Source of the DNA: Klebsiella sp. RHBSTW-00484
GTDB taxonomy: Bacteria > Pseudomonadota > Gammaproteobacteria > Enterobacterales > Enterobacteriaceae
Reading direction: 5' to 3'
Length of the DNA: 64,000 nucleotides
Assembly: GCF_013705725.1 (NCBI RefSeq)
Contig: NZ_CP055481.1
Coordinates: 6,200,001 to 6,264,000, forward strand
The notes beneath the pieces are model-generated. The model was not told where the DNA came from, ran no database searches, and saw nothing but the letters and a program-made list of their open reading frames with translations. Below, one piece after another: positions 47,618 to 63,103 of this stretch. The first letter of the stretch is position 1, and the number at the start of each line of letters is the position of its first letter. The translations under genes and the position numbers were made by a program.

Positions 47618-50407
47618 TTAGTGCGCTTGATCCCAATTTTCCCCACTCCCCACTTCTACCAGCAGCGGAACTGCCAGCGTCGTGCTGCTTTCCATCAGTT
47701 CGTGGATCTTTTTCGCGACCGTATCTAAATCGTCTTTATGAACTTCGAAGACTAATTCATCGTGTACCTGCATGATCATACGCACTCGCGGTTTTTCACT
47801 TAACAACCAATCATCTACAGCGATCATTGCACGTTTAATGATATCCGCAGCAGTTCCCTGCATCGGCGCGTTGATTGCCGCACGCTCAGCGCCAGCGCGA
47901 CGTGCTCCGTTGCTGGATTTAATGTCCGGCAAATAGAGTCGGCGGCCATCGAGCGTTTCAACATACCCCTGCTCTTTTGCCTGCGCACGGGTACGCTCCA
48001 TATAATCCAGCACACCTGGATAGCGCTCAAAGTAGAGGTCCATATATTTCTGCGCTTCTTTACGCGGAATATTGAGCTGTCGCGCAAGGCCAAATGCGCT
48101 CATCCCGTAAATCAGGCCAAAGTTGATGGCCTTTGCGCTGCGTCGTTGTTCGCTGCTCACGCTTTCAAGCGGTAAACCAAAAACCTCTGCCGCAGTAGCA
48201 CGGTGGATATCTTTCCCCTCCGCAAACGCGGTTAGCAAACCCTTATCGCGCGACAGGTGCGCCATAATGCGCAATTCAATTTGCGAGTAGTCGGCGGAGA
48301 CAATGAGGTAATCTTCCGGAGCAATAAACGCCTGACGAATACGGCGTCCTTCTTCGTTACGTACCGGAATGTTCTGCAGGTTCGGATCGGTAGATGACAG
48401 GCGTCCCGTTGCAGTGACCGCCTGGTGATAAGATGTATGCACGCGACCCGTTTTCGCGCTGATCATCAGCGGCAGCTTATCGGTATAAGTGGATTTGAGT
48501 TTTGCCAGGCCACGATATTCAAGGATAACTTTTGGCAGCGGATAATCCAGAGCCAGCTCTTCCAACACCTCTTCCGACGTAGACGGAGCGCCGCCCGGCG
48601 TCTTCTTCAGTGGTTTAATCCCTTGTTTTTCAAACAGGATGGTTTGCAGCTGCTTAGGCGATGAGAGGTTAAACTCTTCACCTGCAATATCATATGCCTT
48701 CTTCTCCAGCTCAATCAGGCGCTTGGCGATTTCCTGAGAATGCGCATGCAGCACGGCTGGGTCAATCTTCACGCCGTTGCGCTCAACGCGGGATAACACT
48801 GGCACTAACGGCATTTCTATATTTTTAAAGATGTTCAGCGGGCCTTCATTCTGCTGAAGCTTTGGCCACATCTTCAAATGCAGTTGCAGAGTCACGTCAG
48901 CATCTTCCGCCGCGTAACGACCTGCTTCTTCCAGTGCGATTTGATTAAAGGTGAGCTGATTTTTACCCTTGCCGGCAATCTCTTCAAAGGTAATAGTTTT
49001 GTGCTTCAACCAGCGATCGGAAAGGCTATCCATATCATGGCGGCCCGCTACGCTGTCAAGAATGTAGGACTCCAGCATGGTATCAAAGGCAATACCGCGC
49101 AGCTCAATACCGTAGTTAGCCAGAATACCGCGATCATACTTAAGGTTCTGTCCAACTTTCAGAGCCTTATTATCTTCCAGTAAGGGCTTCAGCAGTTCCA
49201 GCACGCGGTCGCGCGGGATCTGATCCGGCGCATCCAGATAGTCATGAGCAACTGGTACATAAGCTGCGATGCCTGGCTCAACGGCGAATGACAGGCCGAC
49301 CATATTGGCGGATACATTATCAAGACTGTCAGTTTCGGTATCAAAAGCAAAAAGCGGCGCTTTCTTCAATTTTTCGATCCACGCCGTCAGCGTTTCTTCA
49401 TCAAGAATCGTGACATAGTTTTCAGAGGAGAGCGTTGCCGCTGTCTCTTCTTCAGCATCTGTAGCATCTGCCGCTACTTCGACTGGTTTCGCGGTAGGTT
49501 TAGCGCCTTTCGCCTGCATCCATTTACCGGACTCAACATCGGTTATCCAGCGTTTGAATTCATACTTTTTAAACAGCGTCAGCAGTTCATCCGCTGCGGG
49601 TTGCTCAACGAGCAGTTCTTCACAGCTCAAATCCAGTTCAACATCCGTTTTAATCGTTGCCAGCTGATAAGAGAGATACGCGACCTCTTTATTCTGCTCT
49701 AGCTTCGCCGCCATCGTTTTAGATCCGCGGAAGCTCAGGCCGGCGATTTTCTCAGACTCCGCATACAGCGTATCAAGCCCACCCAGCCCCTGTAGTAACG
49801 CTTGCGCGGTCTTTTCGCCGACCCCAGGGACGCCAGGAATGTTGTCCGACGAGTCACCCATGAGAGCAAGGAAATCAATGATCAGTTCAGGTGGAACGCC
49901 GTATTTTGTGACGACTTCATCCGGACCAAGAATAGTGTTAGTCATCGTGTTAATCAGGGTAATACCCGGCGTAACTAACTGAGCCATATCTTTATCACCC
50001 GTGCTAATCAGCACTGGACGACCTGCCTTTTCAGCTTCACGCGCCAGTGTACCGATCACATCATCAGCTTCAACGCCCGGAACAGCCATCAGAGGTAAGC
50101 CCATCGCCTTAACCATGGTATGCAGCGGCTCGATCTGCGCACGCAGATCGTCCGGCATCGGTGGACGATGAGATTTATAGTGCTCAAACAATTCATCACG
50201 GAAAGTCTTCCCTTTAGCATCAAAAACCACGACCGCATGAGTCGGTTGATACTGTAGGATCAAGCTTCGCAGCATATTCAGTACGCCGTACATTGCGCCA
50301 GTCGGTTCACCAGCGCTGTTAGTCAGCGGGGGAAAAGCGTGATATGCCCGGTAAAGGTAAGAGGAGCCGTCAACGAGGATGAGAGGGTTTTCTGGGATCT
50401 GAACCAT
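47618..50407 (-). CDS. polA: DNA polymerase I
   Basis: 929 aa, one more than E. coli. 5' nuclease domain (residues ~1-290, with [12 protein letters not shown] and [18 protein letters not shown]), an active 3'-5' exonuclease (FDTETDSLD retains the metal-binding Asp-x-Glu), and the polymerase domain with motif [14 protein letters not shown] helix [16 protein letters not shown] and motif [11 protein letters not shown]. All activities should be intact. Confidence 0.98.
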   Translation of the reverse strand: MVQIPENPLILVDGSSYLYRAYHAFPPLTNSAGEPTGAMYGVLNMLRSLILQYQPTHAVVVFDAKGKTFRDELFEHYKSHRPPMPDDLRAQIEPLHTMVKAMGLPLMAVPGVEADDVIGTLAREAEKAGRPVLISTGDKDMAQLVTPGITLINTMTNTILGPDEVVTKYGVPPELIIDFLALMGDSSDNIPGVPGVGEKTAQALLQGLGGLDTLYAESEKIAGLSFRGSKTMAAKLEQNKEVAYLSYQLATIKTDVELDLSCEELLVEQPAADELLTLFKKYEFKRWITDVESGKWMQAKGAKPTAKPVEVAADATDAEEETAATLSSENYVTILDEETLTAWIEKLKKAPLFAFDTETDSLDNVSANMVGLSFAVEPGIAAYVPVAHDYLDAPDQIPRDRVLELLKPLLEDNKALKVGQNLKYDRGILANYGIELRGIAFDTMLESYILDSVAGRHDMDSLSDRWLKHKTITFEEIAGKGKNQLTFNQIALEEAGRYAAEDADVTLQLHLKMWPKLQQNEGPLNIFKNIEMPLVPVLSRVERNGVKIDPAVLHAHSQEIAKRLIELEKKAYDIAGEEFNLSSPKQLQTILFEKQGIKPLKKTPGGAPSTSEEVLEELALDYPLPKVILEYRGLAKLKSTYTDKLPLMISAKTGRVHTSYHQAVTATGRLSSTDPNLQNIPVRNEEGRRIRQAFIAPEDYLIVSADYSQIELRIMAHLSRDKGLLTAFAEGKDIHRATAAEVFGLPLESVSSEQRRSAKAINFGLIYGMSAFGLARQLNIPRKEAQKYMDLYFERYPGVLDYMERTRAQAKEQGYVETLDGRRLYLPDIKSSNGARRAGAERAAINAPMQGTAADIIKRAMIAVDDWLLSEKPRVRMIMQVHDELVFEVHKDDLDTVAKKIHELMESSTTLAVPLLVEVGSGENWDQAH

Positions 50408-50803
50408 AATTTCCGTGCCTGTTTATCAGATTATGGGTAAAGGATGCCACAGACGGGCATTAAATCCTGAATTTTTCCCCTATTTCCTCGAAAAGATTCA
50501 TTGATCTCCACGATCATTGCACAACTTCATCTGTGGATAACTTTGTGTATAGTTTTAAAATGATAGCTAGGCAACTCTTAATAAAATAGCCCTTCAAATA
50601 ATTAATTCATATTTATCATTTAGTTAACGTTATATTTTTTATCGTAATGTCGTTTTGATGACTCAATGCTCCATGTGGATATAAGATCCGGAAATTTTTC
50701 TGCTCTGGTAAGACCCGTTATTTGCTGTATTTTCTGATAAAATCAGTCCCTTGCGCTGTTTAAATGCGTTTTTTGTCAGCCTAACTTTCTGAATAAACTA
50801 ACT
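50408..50803. other. polA-yihG divergent intergenic region
   Basis: 396 bp of A/T-rich sequence between the divergent genes polA and yihG. It must hold both promoters. I see no ORF, repeat or RNA gene. A possible extended run GATAAAATCAGTCCCTT lies at 50737-50753 but no promoter is assigned. Confidence 0.5.
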
Positions 50804-51700
50804 ATGTCGAGATTACTCGCTGCGATAACCCTTCCGCTGAGTATCGCCCTTACTATCTTAGTCACTATAATCTGCTCGGTGCCGATAATCATCGCCGGAC
50901 TGATTAAACTTCTTGTGCCGATTCCTGCGGTCTGGCGCTCGATATCTGTTTTCTGCAACTTCATGATGTATTGCTGGTGTGAAGGGTTGGCACTACTGCT
51001 ACATCTTAATCCGTGGTTAAAATGGGATGTTCAAGGTATTGAAGGCCTGAACAAGAGAAACTGGTATTTACTTATCAGCAACCATCACAGTTGGGCTGAT
51101 ATCGTGGTGCTCTGTGTGCTGTTTCGCAAACATATCCCAATGAATAAATACTTTCTCAAACAGCAACTAGCCTGGGTACCGTTTATTGGTCTTGCTTGCT
51201 GGGCCCTGGACATGCCGTTTATGCGTCGTTACTCACGTGGTTATTTAATTCGTCATCCAGAACGTCGCGGTAAAGATGTTGAAACCACCCGTCGTTCCTG
51301 CGAGAAATTCCGCGTCCACCCAACGACTATCGTTAACTTTGTCGAAGGTTCACGTTTTACTGAAGAAAAGCAGCGTCAGACTCGCTCACCCTACAATAAC
51401 TTATTACCCCCAAAAGCTGCGGGTATTGCTATGGCATTGGGCGTGCTGGGATCGCAGTTTGATAAGCTGCTCAACGTGACGTTATGTTACCCAGAGAATA
51501 ACCACAGGCCATTTTACGACATGCTAAGTGGTCGATTGACGCGGATTGTGGTGCGAATAAATCTGGAGCCTGTAGCTGAAGATCTACATGGCGACTATGT
51601 GAATGATAAAAACTTTAAGCGCCACTTCCAGCGTTGGTTAAATATGCTGTGGGAAGAAAAGGATCGTCAACTGACGGAAATAATGCGGCAGAAAAAATGA
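50804..51700 (+). CDS. yihG: YihG, PlsC-family 1-acylglycerol-3-phosphate acyltransferase
   Basis: 298-aa membrane acyltransferase. N-terminal hydrophobic helix ([30 protein letters not shown]), catalytic HX4D motif in SNHHSWAD, second motif FVEGSRFT and third around [13 protein letters not shown], the PlsC/LPLAT pattern. In E. coli YihG affects phospholipid acyl composition and swimming. No yihF lies between it and dsbA. Confidence 0.93.
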   Translation: MSRLLAAITLPLSIALTILVTIICSVPIIIAGLIKLLVPIPAVWRSISVFCNFMMYCWCEGLALLLHLNPWLKWDVQGIEGLNKRNWYLLISNHHSWADIVVLCVLFRKHIPMNKYFLKQQLAWVPFIGLACWALDMPFMRRYSRGYLIRHPERRGKDVETTRRSCEKFRVHPTTIVNFVEGSRFTEEKQRQTRSPYNNLLPPKAAGIAMALGVLGSQFDKLLNVTLCYPENNHRPFYDMLSGRLTRIVVRINLEPVAEDLHGDYVNDKNFKRHFQRWLNMLWEEKDRQLTEIMRQKK

Positions 51701-51718
51701 TTTTAGTCGCTGAAAAGA

Positions 51719-51752
51719 ACAACGCCGGTCAATGACCGGCGTTTGTTTTTTA
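51719..51752. terminator. terminator between yihG and dsbA (convergent)
   Basis: AACGCCGGTCA-A-TGACCGGCGTT, an 11-bp perfect stem with flanking T-rich sequence, serves both convergent genes. Confidence 0.85.
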
Positions 51753-52376
51753 TTTCTTCTCAACTAACTGCTTAACAGTATCGGCATACTGAGCAACAAA
51801 TGCGTCCATGTTGCTGGTATCCATCCCTTGCGGGTTAATCTGATATTTTCCGTTAACGTACATCGCGGGTACGCCCTGCAGTTGGAAATCAGCAGCAGCT
51901 TTTTCTTGCTGAGCAACCAGAGATTTCACCACGAAGCTGTTCCACGCCGCATCGTACTCTTCGCCTTTCACACCGGAATCAACAAAGATTTTACGGATAT
52001 CGGCCACGGTCTGGACGGACTGGGTTTTCTGTACCGCTTCAAACATTGGAACAGTAATCTTGTCTTCCACGCCCAGCGCCATCGCCACAGCCCACGCCTG
52101 AGTCAGAGATTTGCCCATCTCCCCCCCCATAAACACAACGTGGTATTTGGTCATCTTGACGCCTTCAGGCAGCTTTTTCTTCACGTTATCTGACACATGA
52201 AGCACATCTTCGAACTGGTAGCAATGCGGGCAGTAGAACGAGAAGAACTCGAGCACCTGAGGCCCGCCAGCAACTGGCTTATCGAGGGTGATGTACTGCT
52301 TACCGTCGGTGATCTGGGCAGCGGATGCACTAAAAGCCAGAATCATACCAGCCAGCGCCAGCCAAATTTTGTTCAT
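51750..52376 (-). CDS. dsbA: periplasmic thiol:disulfide oxidoreductase DsbA
   Basis: 208-aa secreted oxidase that introduces disulfides in periplasmic proteins. Signal peptide [19 protein letters not shown], thioredoxin-fold active site FYCPHCYQF, and cis-Pro motif GVPAMYVNG. It follows srkA by 27 nt, as in E. coli where srkA-dsbA form an operon responsive to Cpx. Confidence 0.97.
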   Translation of the reverse strand: MNKIWLALAGMILAFSASAAQITDGKQYITLDKPVAGGPQVLEFFSFYCPHCYQFEDVLHVSDNVKKKLPEGVKMTKYHVVFMGGEMGKSLTQAWAVAMALGVEDKITVPMFEAVQKTQSVQTVADIRKIFVDSGVKGEEYDAAWNSFVVKSLVAQQEKAAADFQLQGVPAMYVNGKYQINPQGMDTSNMDAFVAQYADTVKQLVEKK

Positions 52377-52403
52377 GATTAATTCTCTCCTGGATATTTC
52401 ACA

Positions 52404-53390
52404 TTAATACATTGGCGTTAACTGAAGAGGGGGTTCCTGCAGAACCTTCACCTGCTCAAGAAAAGTTGTTGTCTGCCCGCGCCAGTAATCTTCCCCGGTT
52501 AACCATGGGAAATTTATAGGGAAAGCAGGATCATTCCAGCGTCTGAGCAACCACGCCAGATAATAAACTAACCGCATCGCACGTAAAGGTTCGATGAGAG
52601 CGATTTCATCCGTATTAAAAGAGCTGAACTCTTCATAGGCTTCAATGATCATCTCAAGCTGCATCCGCTGCTCGGCTTTATCTCCATTTAACAGCATCCA
52701 GAGATCCTGGATAGCAGGACCATTACGCGCATCATCTAAATCAACAAACAGAGGGCCATCACGCCAGAGGATATTTCCGGCATGGCAGTCACCGTGCAAA
52801 CGTAAGATATTAGCGTTCCCGTGCCATTGTGCCATTACAGCATCAATCAGTTTATCGGTAGAGCTGAGAAAGGCCTCTTTCAAACCAGCAGGAATCAATG
52901 GGGAGAGCTCGAAGACCTGGCGTGGCTCAAGGAGATATTCATTAGTACCAATCTCCGGGCGAGCGACAAAACGCTGCTTGCGACCTGTCTGATGCATACG
53001 GCCAAGATAGCGCCCAACCCATTCCATCTGATCGAGGTTATCCGCCTCAAACTGACGTCCACCTAGGCTTGGGAAAACGGCAAAGAAGAATCCCTGATGC
53101 TGGTGAAGCGTACTTTCATGGAAAGATAATGGCGCCGCAACGGGAACATCATCCTGCACGAGTTGAAGGGTAAACTGATGTTCTTCGAGGATTTGTTCTG
53201 CAGACCAGCGTTCAGGACGATAGAACTTCACCACATAGCGGTGGCGATCTTCGTCCTGAAACTGGTAAACGCGGTTCTCATAGCTGTTAAGCGGGGTGAG
53301 CCCAGAGTCCACCCGCATACCCAGATCAAACAAACCATCAATGATGGTATCCGGGTGAAGCGTCTGAAAATTGAAAGCCTTATCGTGCAT
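52404..53390 (-). CDS. srkA: stress-response kinase SrkA (YihE/RdoA)
   Basis: 328-aa Ser/Thr protein kinase of the APH fold that counters stress-induced cell death. Catalytic loop LHGDCHAGNILW and metal-binding FVDLDDARNGP are intact. Length matches E. coli. Located upstream of dsbA on the same strand. Confidence 0.96.
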   Translation of the reverse strand: MHDKAFNFQTLHPDTIIDGLFDLGMRVDSGLTPLNSYENRVYQFQDEDRHRYVVKFYRPERWSAEQILEEHQFTLQLVQDDVPVAAPLSFHESTLHQHQGFFFAVFPSLGGRQFEADNLDQMEWVGRYLGRMHQTGRKQRFVARPEIGTNEYLLEPRQVFELSPLIPAGLKEAFLSSTDKLIDAVMAQWHGNANILRLHGDCHAGNILWRDGPLFVDLDDARNGPAIQDLWMLLNGDKAEQRMQLEMIIEAYEEFSSFNTDEIALIEPLRAMRLVYYLAWLLRRWNDPAFPINFPWLTGEDYWRGQTTTFLEQVKVLQEPPLQLTPMY

Positions 53391-53465
53391 CCTGACATCC
53401 GATAATCGTGCGAATGATTCAGGATATCATCTCATTGCCTGTTCCGTGGCAGCGCTTACAACCTT

Positions 53466-53735
53466 TTACTCTTTAATGACTCCGCGAGCGCGAAGCAATG
53501 CGGTTTTGAAGTCTTCTTCATAATCTTTCTGAATACCGGGAATAACGGCCTCTTTTGTCGAGTCGCGCATTTTCAGATGATAAATCAGAATATCGTCGGA
53601 AAGATCGCTTAATTCCCCCGTATAACCGGCCTCTTTGGCCAGTTTTTGCAAGAATTGAATCAAATTTAGTTCAGGTTCTTTCTGCCAGGCAGGCTGGAGG
53701 AGTTCAATGACTTCATTCAGACGTTTACATTTCAT
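53466..53735 (-). CDS. yihD: YihD, DUF1040 protein
   Basis: 89-aa protein conserved in enterobacteria, unknown function. Start at [10 protein letters not shown] (53735), with AAGGAGCATTAC upstream; a 68-residue longer frame extends back over mobA and is not real. Same order as in E. coli (yihD-srkA-dsbA). Confidence 0.95.
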   Translation of the reverse strand: MKCKRLNEVIELLQPAWQKEPELNLIQFLQKLAKEAGYTGELSDLSDDILIYHLKMRDSTKEAVIPGIQKDYEEDFKTALLRARGVIKE

Positions 53736-53806
53736 AGTAATGCTCCTTACTCTAGATAAAGACACGTTAGCAGGGACAATCCCACAATGAAAGAGGCGAT
53801 ATTGAT

Positions 53807-54388
53807 ATGCAACGCGAGGTAATAACCGGTGTCGTGTTGGCTGGAGGAAAGGCGACGCGCATGGGGGGAGTGGATAAAGGATTGCAGATGTTAAAGGGTA
53901 AGCCATTGTGGTGCTACGTCGCCGATACGCTGGAACCACAGGTGGATAAAATGGTTATTAGCGCCAATCGGAACCTTGATAGCTGGCAAACCAGCGGTTA
54001 TCCGATTATTACCGATAGTATGAATGATTTTCCAGGCCCTCTGGCCGGGATGCTATCTGTCATGCAGCATGTTGAAAGCGAGTGGTTCCTGTTTTGTCCA
54101 TGTGATACTCCTTTTATCCCCGCTTTTCTGGTCGAGCGCTTAATACAGAATAAGAAATTATCTCCAGTAGTTTGGGTACATGATGGTGAACGCGACCATC
54201 CGGCTATCGTTTTGGTAAATCATAAGGTCACAGCAGAACTTGAAACCTATTTGGCCGCAGGCGAACGGCGAGTCATGGTATTTATGCGCAAAGTTGGTGG
54301 GCATAATGTTGATTTTAGCGATGTGAAATCAGCATTCATGAACGTAAATACCCTCGATGACTTACAGAATATGCAGGTGTCATCATGA
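53807..54388 (+). CDS. mobA: molybdenum cofactor guanylyltransferase
   Basis: Adds GMP to molybdopterin to make the bis-MGD cofactor used by FdoG in this window and other DMSO-reductase-family enzymes. 193 aa; nucleotide-binding loop [18 protein letters not shown] and the second motif [10 protein letters not shown]. The stop overlaps the mobB start. Confidence 0.97.
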   Translation: MQREVITGVVLAGGKATRMGGVDKGLQMLKGKPLWCYVADTLEPQVDKMVISANRNLDSWQTSGYPIITDSMNDFPGPLAGMLSVMQHVESEWFLFCPCDTPFIPAFLVERLIQNKKLSPVVWVHDGERDHPAIVLVNHKVTAELETYLAAGERRVMVFMRKVGGHNVDFSDVKSAFMNVNTLDDLQNMQVSS

Positions 54389-54891
54389 TTCCCCTTCTGG
54401 CTATCGCGGCCTGGAGCGGTACGGGTAAAACAACATTACTGAAGGAACTGATCCCGGAATTATGTGCGAAAGGCTTACGACCTGGGCTTATCAAACATAC
54501 TCATCATGACATGGACGTGGATAAACCTGGTAAAGATAGCTACGAGCTACGCAAAGCCGGAGCTGCACAGACTATTGTCGCCAGTTCACAGCGCTGGGCC
54601 TTAATCACAGAAACACCAAATAAAAACGAACTGGATCTTAGCTGGCTAGTAAGCAGAATGGACCCTTCAACGTTGGATTTAGTGTTAGTCGAAGGTTTTA
54701 AGCATGAGCCAGTACCAAAGATCCTACTTTACAGGCACAACAGTGGGCACCATATAGATGAACTGGTATTTGATGAACACGTTATTGCCGTGGCTAGCGA
54801 TATTCCTGTCGAGACTTCACTTCCGCAGTTAGACTTAAATAACATCCCGCAAATCGTGGATTTTATTTTACAGTGGTTACACAAGTCCTAA
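54385..54891 (+). CDS. mobB: MobB, molybdopterin-guanine dinucleotide biosynthesis adaptor
   Basis: 168-aa P-loop GTP-binding protein ([15 protein letters not shown]) that assists Mob[15 protein letters not shown] and [10 protein letters not shown] are typical. ATG overlaps the mobA stop (ATGA). Confidence 0.96.
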   Translation: MIPLLAIAAWSGTGKTTLLKELIPELCAKGLRPGLIKHTHHDMDVDKPGKDSYELRKAGAAQTIVASSQRWALITETPNKNELDLSWLVSRMDPSTLDLVLVEGFKHEPVPKILLYRHNSGHHIDELVFDEHVIAVASDIPVETSLPQLDLNNIPQIVDFILQWLHKS

Positions 54892-54993
54892 TCAGATCTC
54901 AATAGAAAAGAAAATTTTTTGCTGTATGAGAAATGCATGCTCGGATAAAGCTTCATCGCGCTTTGTCTGATTTTTTATGATGTACAAAAACGC

Positions 54994-55022
54994 AAAAAGC
55001 CCATCCGTCAGGATGGGCTCTT
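54994..55022 (-). terminator. rRNA operon terminator
   Basis: On the minus strand AGAGCCCATC-CTGACG-GATGGGC-TTTTTG directly follows the 5S gene, as the strong terminators of E. coli rrn operons do. Confidence 0.88.
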
Positions 55023-55032
55023 CACTTAATTA

Positions 55033-55152
55033 ATGCCTGGCAGTTCCCTACTCTCACATGGGGAGACCCCACACTACCATCGGCGCTACGGCGTTTCACT
55101 TCTGAGTTCGGCATGGGGTCAGGTGGGACCACCGCGCTGTTGCCGCCAGGCA
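55033..55152 (-). rRNA. rrf: 5S ribosomal RNA
   Basis: 120 nt beginning TGCCTGGCGGC and ending GCCAGGCAT, matching E. coli 5S almost throughout. Last gene of the minus-strand rrn operon; no tRNA follows it. Confidence 0.98.
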
Positions 55153-55217
55153 AATTCTGTTATCTGTATCACGCTGAAAATCTTCTCTCAATTCCGCCAA
55201 AACATCTTCGGCGTTGT

Positions 55218-58126
<2,909 letters not shown>

Positions 58127-58343
58127 TCACAACCCGAAGATGTTTCGTAAAACACTTCGTGCTGCAAAAATTTGAGAGACTCGAACACACTGTCATTCTG
58201 TTCTTATTACGGAGAACAGACGCAGCATGTCGTTTCAATTTTCAGCTTGATCCAGATTTTTAAAGAGCAAATATCTCAAACGTAACTCACTGAGTTAGTT
58301 TTGAGATATCGGTGGGTTGTGTCTTTCACTCACAGCCAGCAAG

Positions 58344-58418
58344 TGGCGTCCCCTAGGGGATTCGAACCCCTGTTGCCGCCGTGAAAGGGCGGAGTCCTAA
58401 CCGCTAGACGAAGGGGAC
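58344..58418 (-). tRNA. glt: tRNA-Glu (TTC) in the 16S-23S spacer
   Basis: 75-nt cloverleaf on the minus strand: GTCCCCT acceptor stem, anticodon loop CTTTCAC with TTC (58383-58385 on the plus strand reads GAA), T arm GGTTCGAATCC, encoded CCA. The Glu-only spacer is the rrnB/rrnC/rrnG type; rrnA in E. coli has Ile and Ala. Confidence 0.97.
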
Positions 58419-58505
58419 ACGAGGTGTCGCGACTTCGCAGCCGTCTTGCTTCTTTACATTCATCAGACAATCTGTGTGGACACTACAAAGGCAGGTTCTT
58501 TAAGG

Positions 58506-60045
<1,540 letters not shown>

Positions 60046-60176
60046 AAGTTTGATGCTCGTGAATTAAACTTCGTAATGAATTACGTATGTTCACTCAGAG
60101 ACTTGGTATTCATTTTTCGTCTTGCGACGTTAAGAATCCATGTCACTTTGAGTGCCCACACAGATTGTCTGATAAA

Positions 60177-60375
60177 TTGTTAAAGAGCAGTGCAACGCGG
60201 CTTTCGCTCACCGTTGCGAGGTCCCGTATAATACGTTTTCCTCATTCAGAGTCAAGCGTTTAATTTCGCTTTTCTCTGCCGGCGTTCATCGCTGAACCCC
60301 GCTAACCCGGCGGCCTGTAAGCCGTTGTTCCGTGTCAGTGGTGGCGCATTATAGGGAGTTATTCCGATGTGACAA
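60177..60375 (-). promoter_or_regulatory. rrn P1 and P2 promoters with boxA antiterminator
   Basis: P1: TTGTCA (60370-60375) and TATAAT (60348-60353), 16-bp spacer, GCGCCAC discriminator. P2: TTGACT (60250-60255) and TATTAT (60228-60233), 16-bp spacer. The leader carries boxA TGCTCTTTAACA (about 60179-60190). The rest of 60376-60525 presumably holds UP/Fis sequences and the yieP promoter. Confidence 0.92.
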
Positions 60376-60525
60376 GAGGAAACTTCAAAAAACTTTTCAA
60401 CCGTCTCTTTTTTCACCACAGCAACGTGTAATGTGGCAAAAAATCGGCGTTTTGCCGTTTTAACAAACGAAGTAAGTCGCCTGATGGCATACTGATAGAG
60501 TAAAAAAGAGAAAGGAACGGCATTT

Positions 60526-61233
60526 ATGTCTTTAAGCACACAGCAGCTGGCGGCACAAAAGAATATCTCCTGGGTATTAGCGGAGAAACTGGCGCAAAAA
60601 ATTCTGACCGGCGAATATCAGCCAGAAAGCATTCTTCCTGGAGAGATAGAGCTGGGTGAGCAATTCGGCGTAAGCCGCACGGCGGTTCGTGAGGCAGTCA
60701 AAACGTTGACAGCAAAAGGGATGCTTTTACCTCGCCCACGCATCGGTACCCGCGTTATGCCACGCAGTAGCTGGAACTTTCTCGACAAAGAGCTGCTAGC
60801 TTGGTGGTTAACGGAAGATAACTTTGAAGAGGTTGTTAGCCATTTCCTCGTAATGCGCAGCAGTCTTGAACCGCAAGCCTGTTTTCTGGCGGCGAATTCA
60901 GGTAGCCCAGAACAAAGAGCACAACTCAATGCTCTAATGGCGGAGATGATTGAGTTGAAGAGAAACTTTCAGCGCGAGCGCTGGATTGAAGTCGATATGG
61001 CCTGGCATGAACATATATATGAGATGAGTGGAAATCCCTTTCTGATCTCTTTCGCTTCTCTATTCCATTCTGTCTACCACACCTATTTCACTTCGATAAC
61101 CCAGAATGAAGTGATGAAGCTGGATCTCCATCAGGCAATAGTTGATGCCATCCTCGATAACGACGGTTCACGGGCGCTGAACGCCTGTCAGGCTTTGTTG
61201 AGTGCTCCAAATCATTCAAAGGGTACCGAATGA
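60526..61233 (+). CDS. yieP: YieP, GntR/FadR-family transcriptional regulator
   Basis: 235-aa regulator: N-terminal winged helix ([28 protein letters not shown]) and C-terminal FCD domain with metal-binding-type residues ([15 protein letters not shown]). It matches E. coli YieP, which lies upstream of rrnC and overlaps hsrA. AAAGGAA precedes the ATG. The stop overlaps the hsrA start. Confidence 0.93.
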   Translation: MSLSTQQLAAQKNISWVLAEKLAQKILTGEYQPESILPGEIELGEQFGVSRTAVREAVKTLTAKGMLLPRPRIGTRVMPRSSWNFLDKELLAWWLTEDNFEEVVSHFLVMRSSLEPQACFLAANSGSPEQRAQLNALMAEMIELKRNFQRERWIEVDMAWHEHIYEMSGNPFLISFASLFHSVYHTYFTSITQNEVMKLDLHQAIVDAILDNDGSRALNACQALLSAPNHSKGTE

Positions 61234-61757
61234 GCGAGAAGAAAGGGCGTAGTATGGCTGGGCTGCCGTGGATTGCTGCGATGGCCTTTTTTATGCAGGC
61301 GCTGGATGCCACCATTCTGAATACCGCCCTTCCTGCTATCGCACAGAGTCTCAACCGTTCACCGCTGGCCATGCAATCAGCTATCATCAGCTATACGCTT
61401 ACCGTGGCCATGTTAATTCCAGTCAGCGGTTGGCTGGCTGACCGTTTTGGCACACGGAAAGTGTTTATCATCGCCGTTAGTCTGTTCACCCTGGGTTCTC
61501 TCGCCTGCGCTCTCTCAGGTTCTCTAACAGAGCTGGTTACCTTCCGCGTTATTCAAGGTATAGGTGGGGCGATGATGATGCCGGTGGCGAGGCTGGCATT
61601 ACTACGCGCCTATCCGCGCAGTGAATTACTACCAGTGTTAAATTTCGTCACGATGCCTGGGCTGGTCGGCCCCATTCTCGGACCCGTACTCGGCGGTGTA
61701 CTGGTCACCTGGGCCAGCTGGCACTGGATTTTTCGGGTATACGGATTTAATGGTTGA
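61230..61757 (+). pseudogene. hsrA: HsrA (YieO) MFS transporter, truncated by an IS
   Basis: Only the first ~168 residues of a ~475-aa EmrB/QacA-type (14-TM) transporter remain: the start [14 protein letters not shown], the motif A loop [13 protein letters not shown] and motif C area [15 protein letters not shown]. At 61735 the sequence switches from WHWIF into the IS terminal repeat, giving an artificial tail RVYGFNG. Normal E. coli HsrA would continue WHWIFLINIPIG. The rest of the gene should lie beyond the IS, outside the window. Confidence 0.92.
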
Positions 61758-61792
61758 TGGGGCACCTTCACCCCATCAATCTGATACCACCC

Positions 61793-63082
61793 TCAGATGG
61801 TTGATAGATCGACTCCGTAGTTGAGTTCCTCTGCGAAGTCCGGCAGTCCGTAACCGATGGTTTTCTTGTAGAAAGGAGAGACCTTCGCAGTCGGTGCCTT
61901 CTTCTTGTGCTTCGTGGTGTAGAGCATTCGTGCCCGCATCACCTCGAAGGAGTAACCGCGCCCTTCACGGTTCTTGTCCTTGGCCAGTCGGTTGATGGAC
62001 TCCGTGTAAGCGTTGGTGACGGGCATGTCCGTCTCGAAGTAGGTCATGGTCTCTTCGCGCCAGTTTCCCACTGCCCTGACCAGATCGCTCCAGACTTCCT
62101 TTTGGCCCTTCGGGATGGTGGCTATCCACTCGTCCAGGGCGGCTTCTGCCTGGAGCCGTGTGGTGGCGTCCCAGATGCCGTAGAAGCGCTCCTTGTGCTC
62201 GTAGGCGGCCAGCAGTTGCGGGAACGCGCCTGTCCAGGTCTCCATGATGAGGCGCTCCCGGTCTGAGACTTCGTGAGCGCGTTTCAGCAGGATTTTCCGG
62301 TCTCCCTTGAGAGTCCGGCTCTGGGACGGTTTCAGCTCCTTTCTGAGGCCCTTGCGCACTCTCTCTAGGGCATCGTTGGCCATGCGCACCACATGGAACT
62401 TATCGACCACGATACGGGCCTGGGGCAGCACAGCCTTGACCGCTGCCCGGTAGGGGTTCCACATGTCCATGCTGACGATCTCGACCTTCTGCCGGTCTTT
62501 CAGCTTCATCAGGTAGTTGGTCACCACGTCCTGGCGGCGGGTGGCCAGCAGGTCGAGCAGGGTTCGCTCCTCAATGTTGGTCAGAATGCAGCGGTAGCGC
62601 TTGTTCAGGTATAGCTCGTCAATGCCCAGGATGCGGGGCGTCTCGAAGCGGTGCCAGCGCCCCAGGAACTCGGCGCGGGCGTTGAAGATGTCGCGCACCG
62701 TCTTCTCGTCCAGGCCGGTCTGTGCCGCCACAAAGGTGTAGGGGTGGTTGAAGGATTCCTTCTCCACGTACTCATGCAGCCGCAGTGTCATACGGAATCC
62801 GTCCACCATCTCCGGTAGCTGGGGCCTGAATGTTGTCTTGCAGGCCCGGCAGGTGTATCGGCGGCGGACCACCCAGAGAGTGACCCGCTTGCCGTGGATG
62901 GGCAGATCACGATAGGGAACGTCACGCTTGCCGAACCGTACGAACTCACCCTGCACGCCGCATTCCTCGCAGGCGATGGGATCGGGCACGTCCACCTGGA
63001 AGTGCATTTCGTCGTCGGTTGATTTGCAGCCCAGTACTTGGTATTGCGGCAGGTGAAGGATGTTGTCGGGAAGTTCGGTCAT
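61793..63082 (-). CDS. tnpA: ISL3-family transposase
   Basis: 429-aa DDE transposase: N-terminal zinc-finger region with CEECGVQGEFVRFG and CRACKTTFRPQ, then the catalytic domain with GIDELYLNKRY, SMDMWNPYRAAVKAVLPQARIVVDKFHVVR and, further on, NAYTESINRLAKDKNREGRG. Full length, so probably active. A short hairpin GATGGGGCA...CCCCATC (61757-61778) lies after its stop. Confidence 0.93.
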   Translation of the reverse strand: MTELPDNILHLPQYQVLGCKSTDDEMHFQVDVPDPIACEECGVQGEFVRFGKRDVPYRDLPIHGKRVTLWVVRRRYTCRACKTTFRPQLPEMVDGFRMTLRLHEYVEKESFNHPYTFVAAQTGLDEKTVRDIFNARAEFLGRWHRFETPRILGIDELYLNKRYRCILTNIEERTLLDLLATRRQDVVTNYLMKLKDRQKVEIVSMDMWNPYRAAVKAVLPQARIVVDKFHVVRMANDALERVRKGLRKELKPSQSRTLKGDRKILLKRAHEVSDRERLIMETWTGAFPQLLAAYEHKERFYGIWDATTRLQAEAALDEWIATIPKGQKEVWSDLVRAVGNWREETMTYFETDMPVTNAYTESINRLAKDKNREGRGYSFEVMRARMLYTTKHKKKAPTAKVSPFYKKTIGYGLPDFAEELNYGVDLSTI

Positions 63083-63103
63083 GGTGTTGTATAGGCGTAG
63101 GTG

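Noticed and set aside
53736..53939. 68-residue N-terminal extension of yihD
   Set aside because: It overlaps mobA on the opposite strand, and the E. coli-like start at 53735 has a good ribosome-binding site.
60526..61233. DgoR (galactonate regulator) instead of YieP
   Set aside because: Same family, but synteny with hsrA and rrn and the overall sequence fit YieP.
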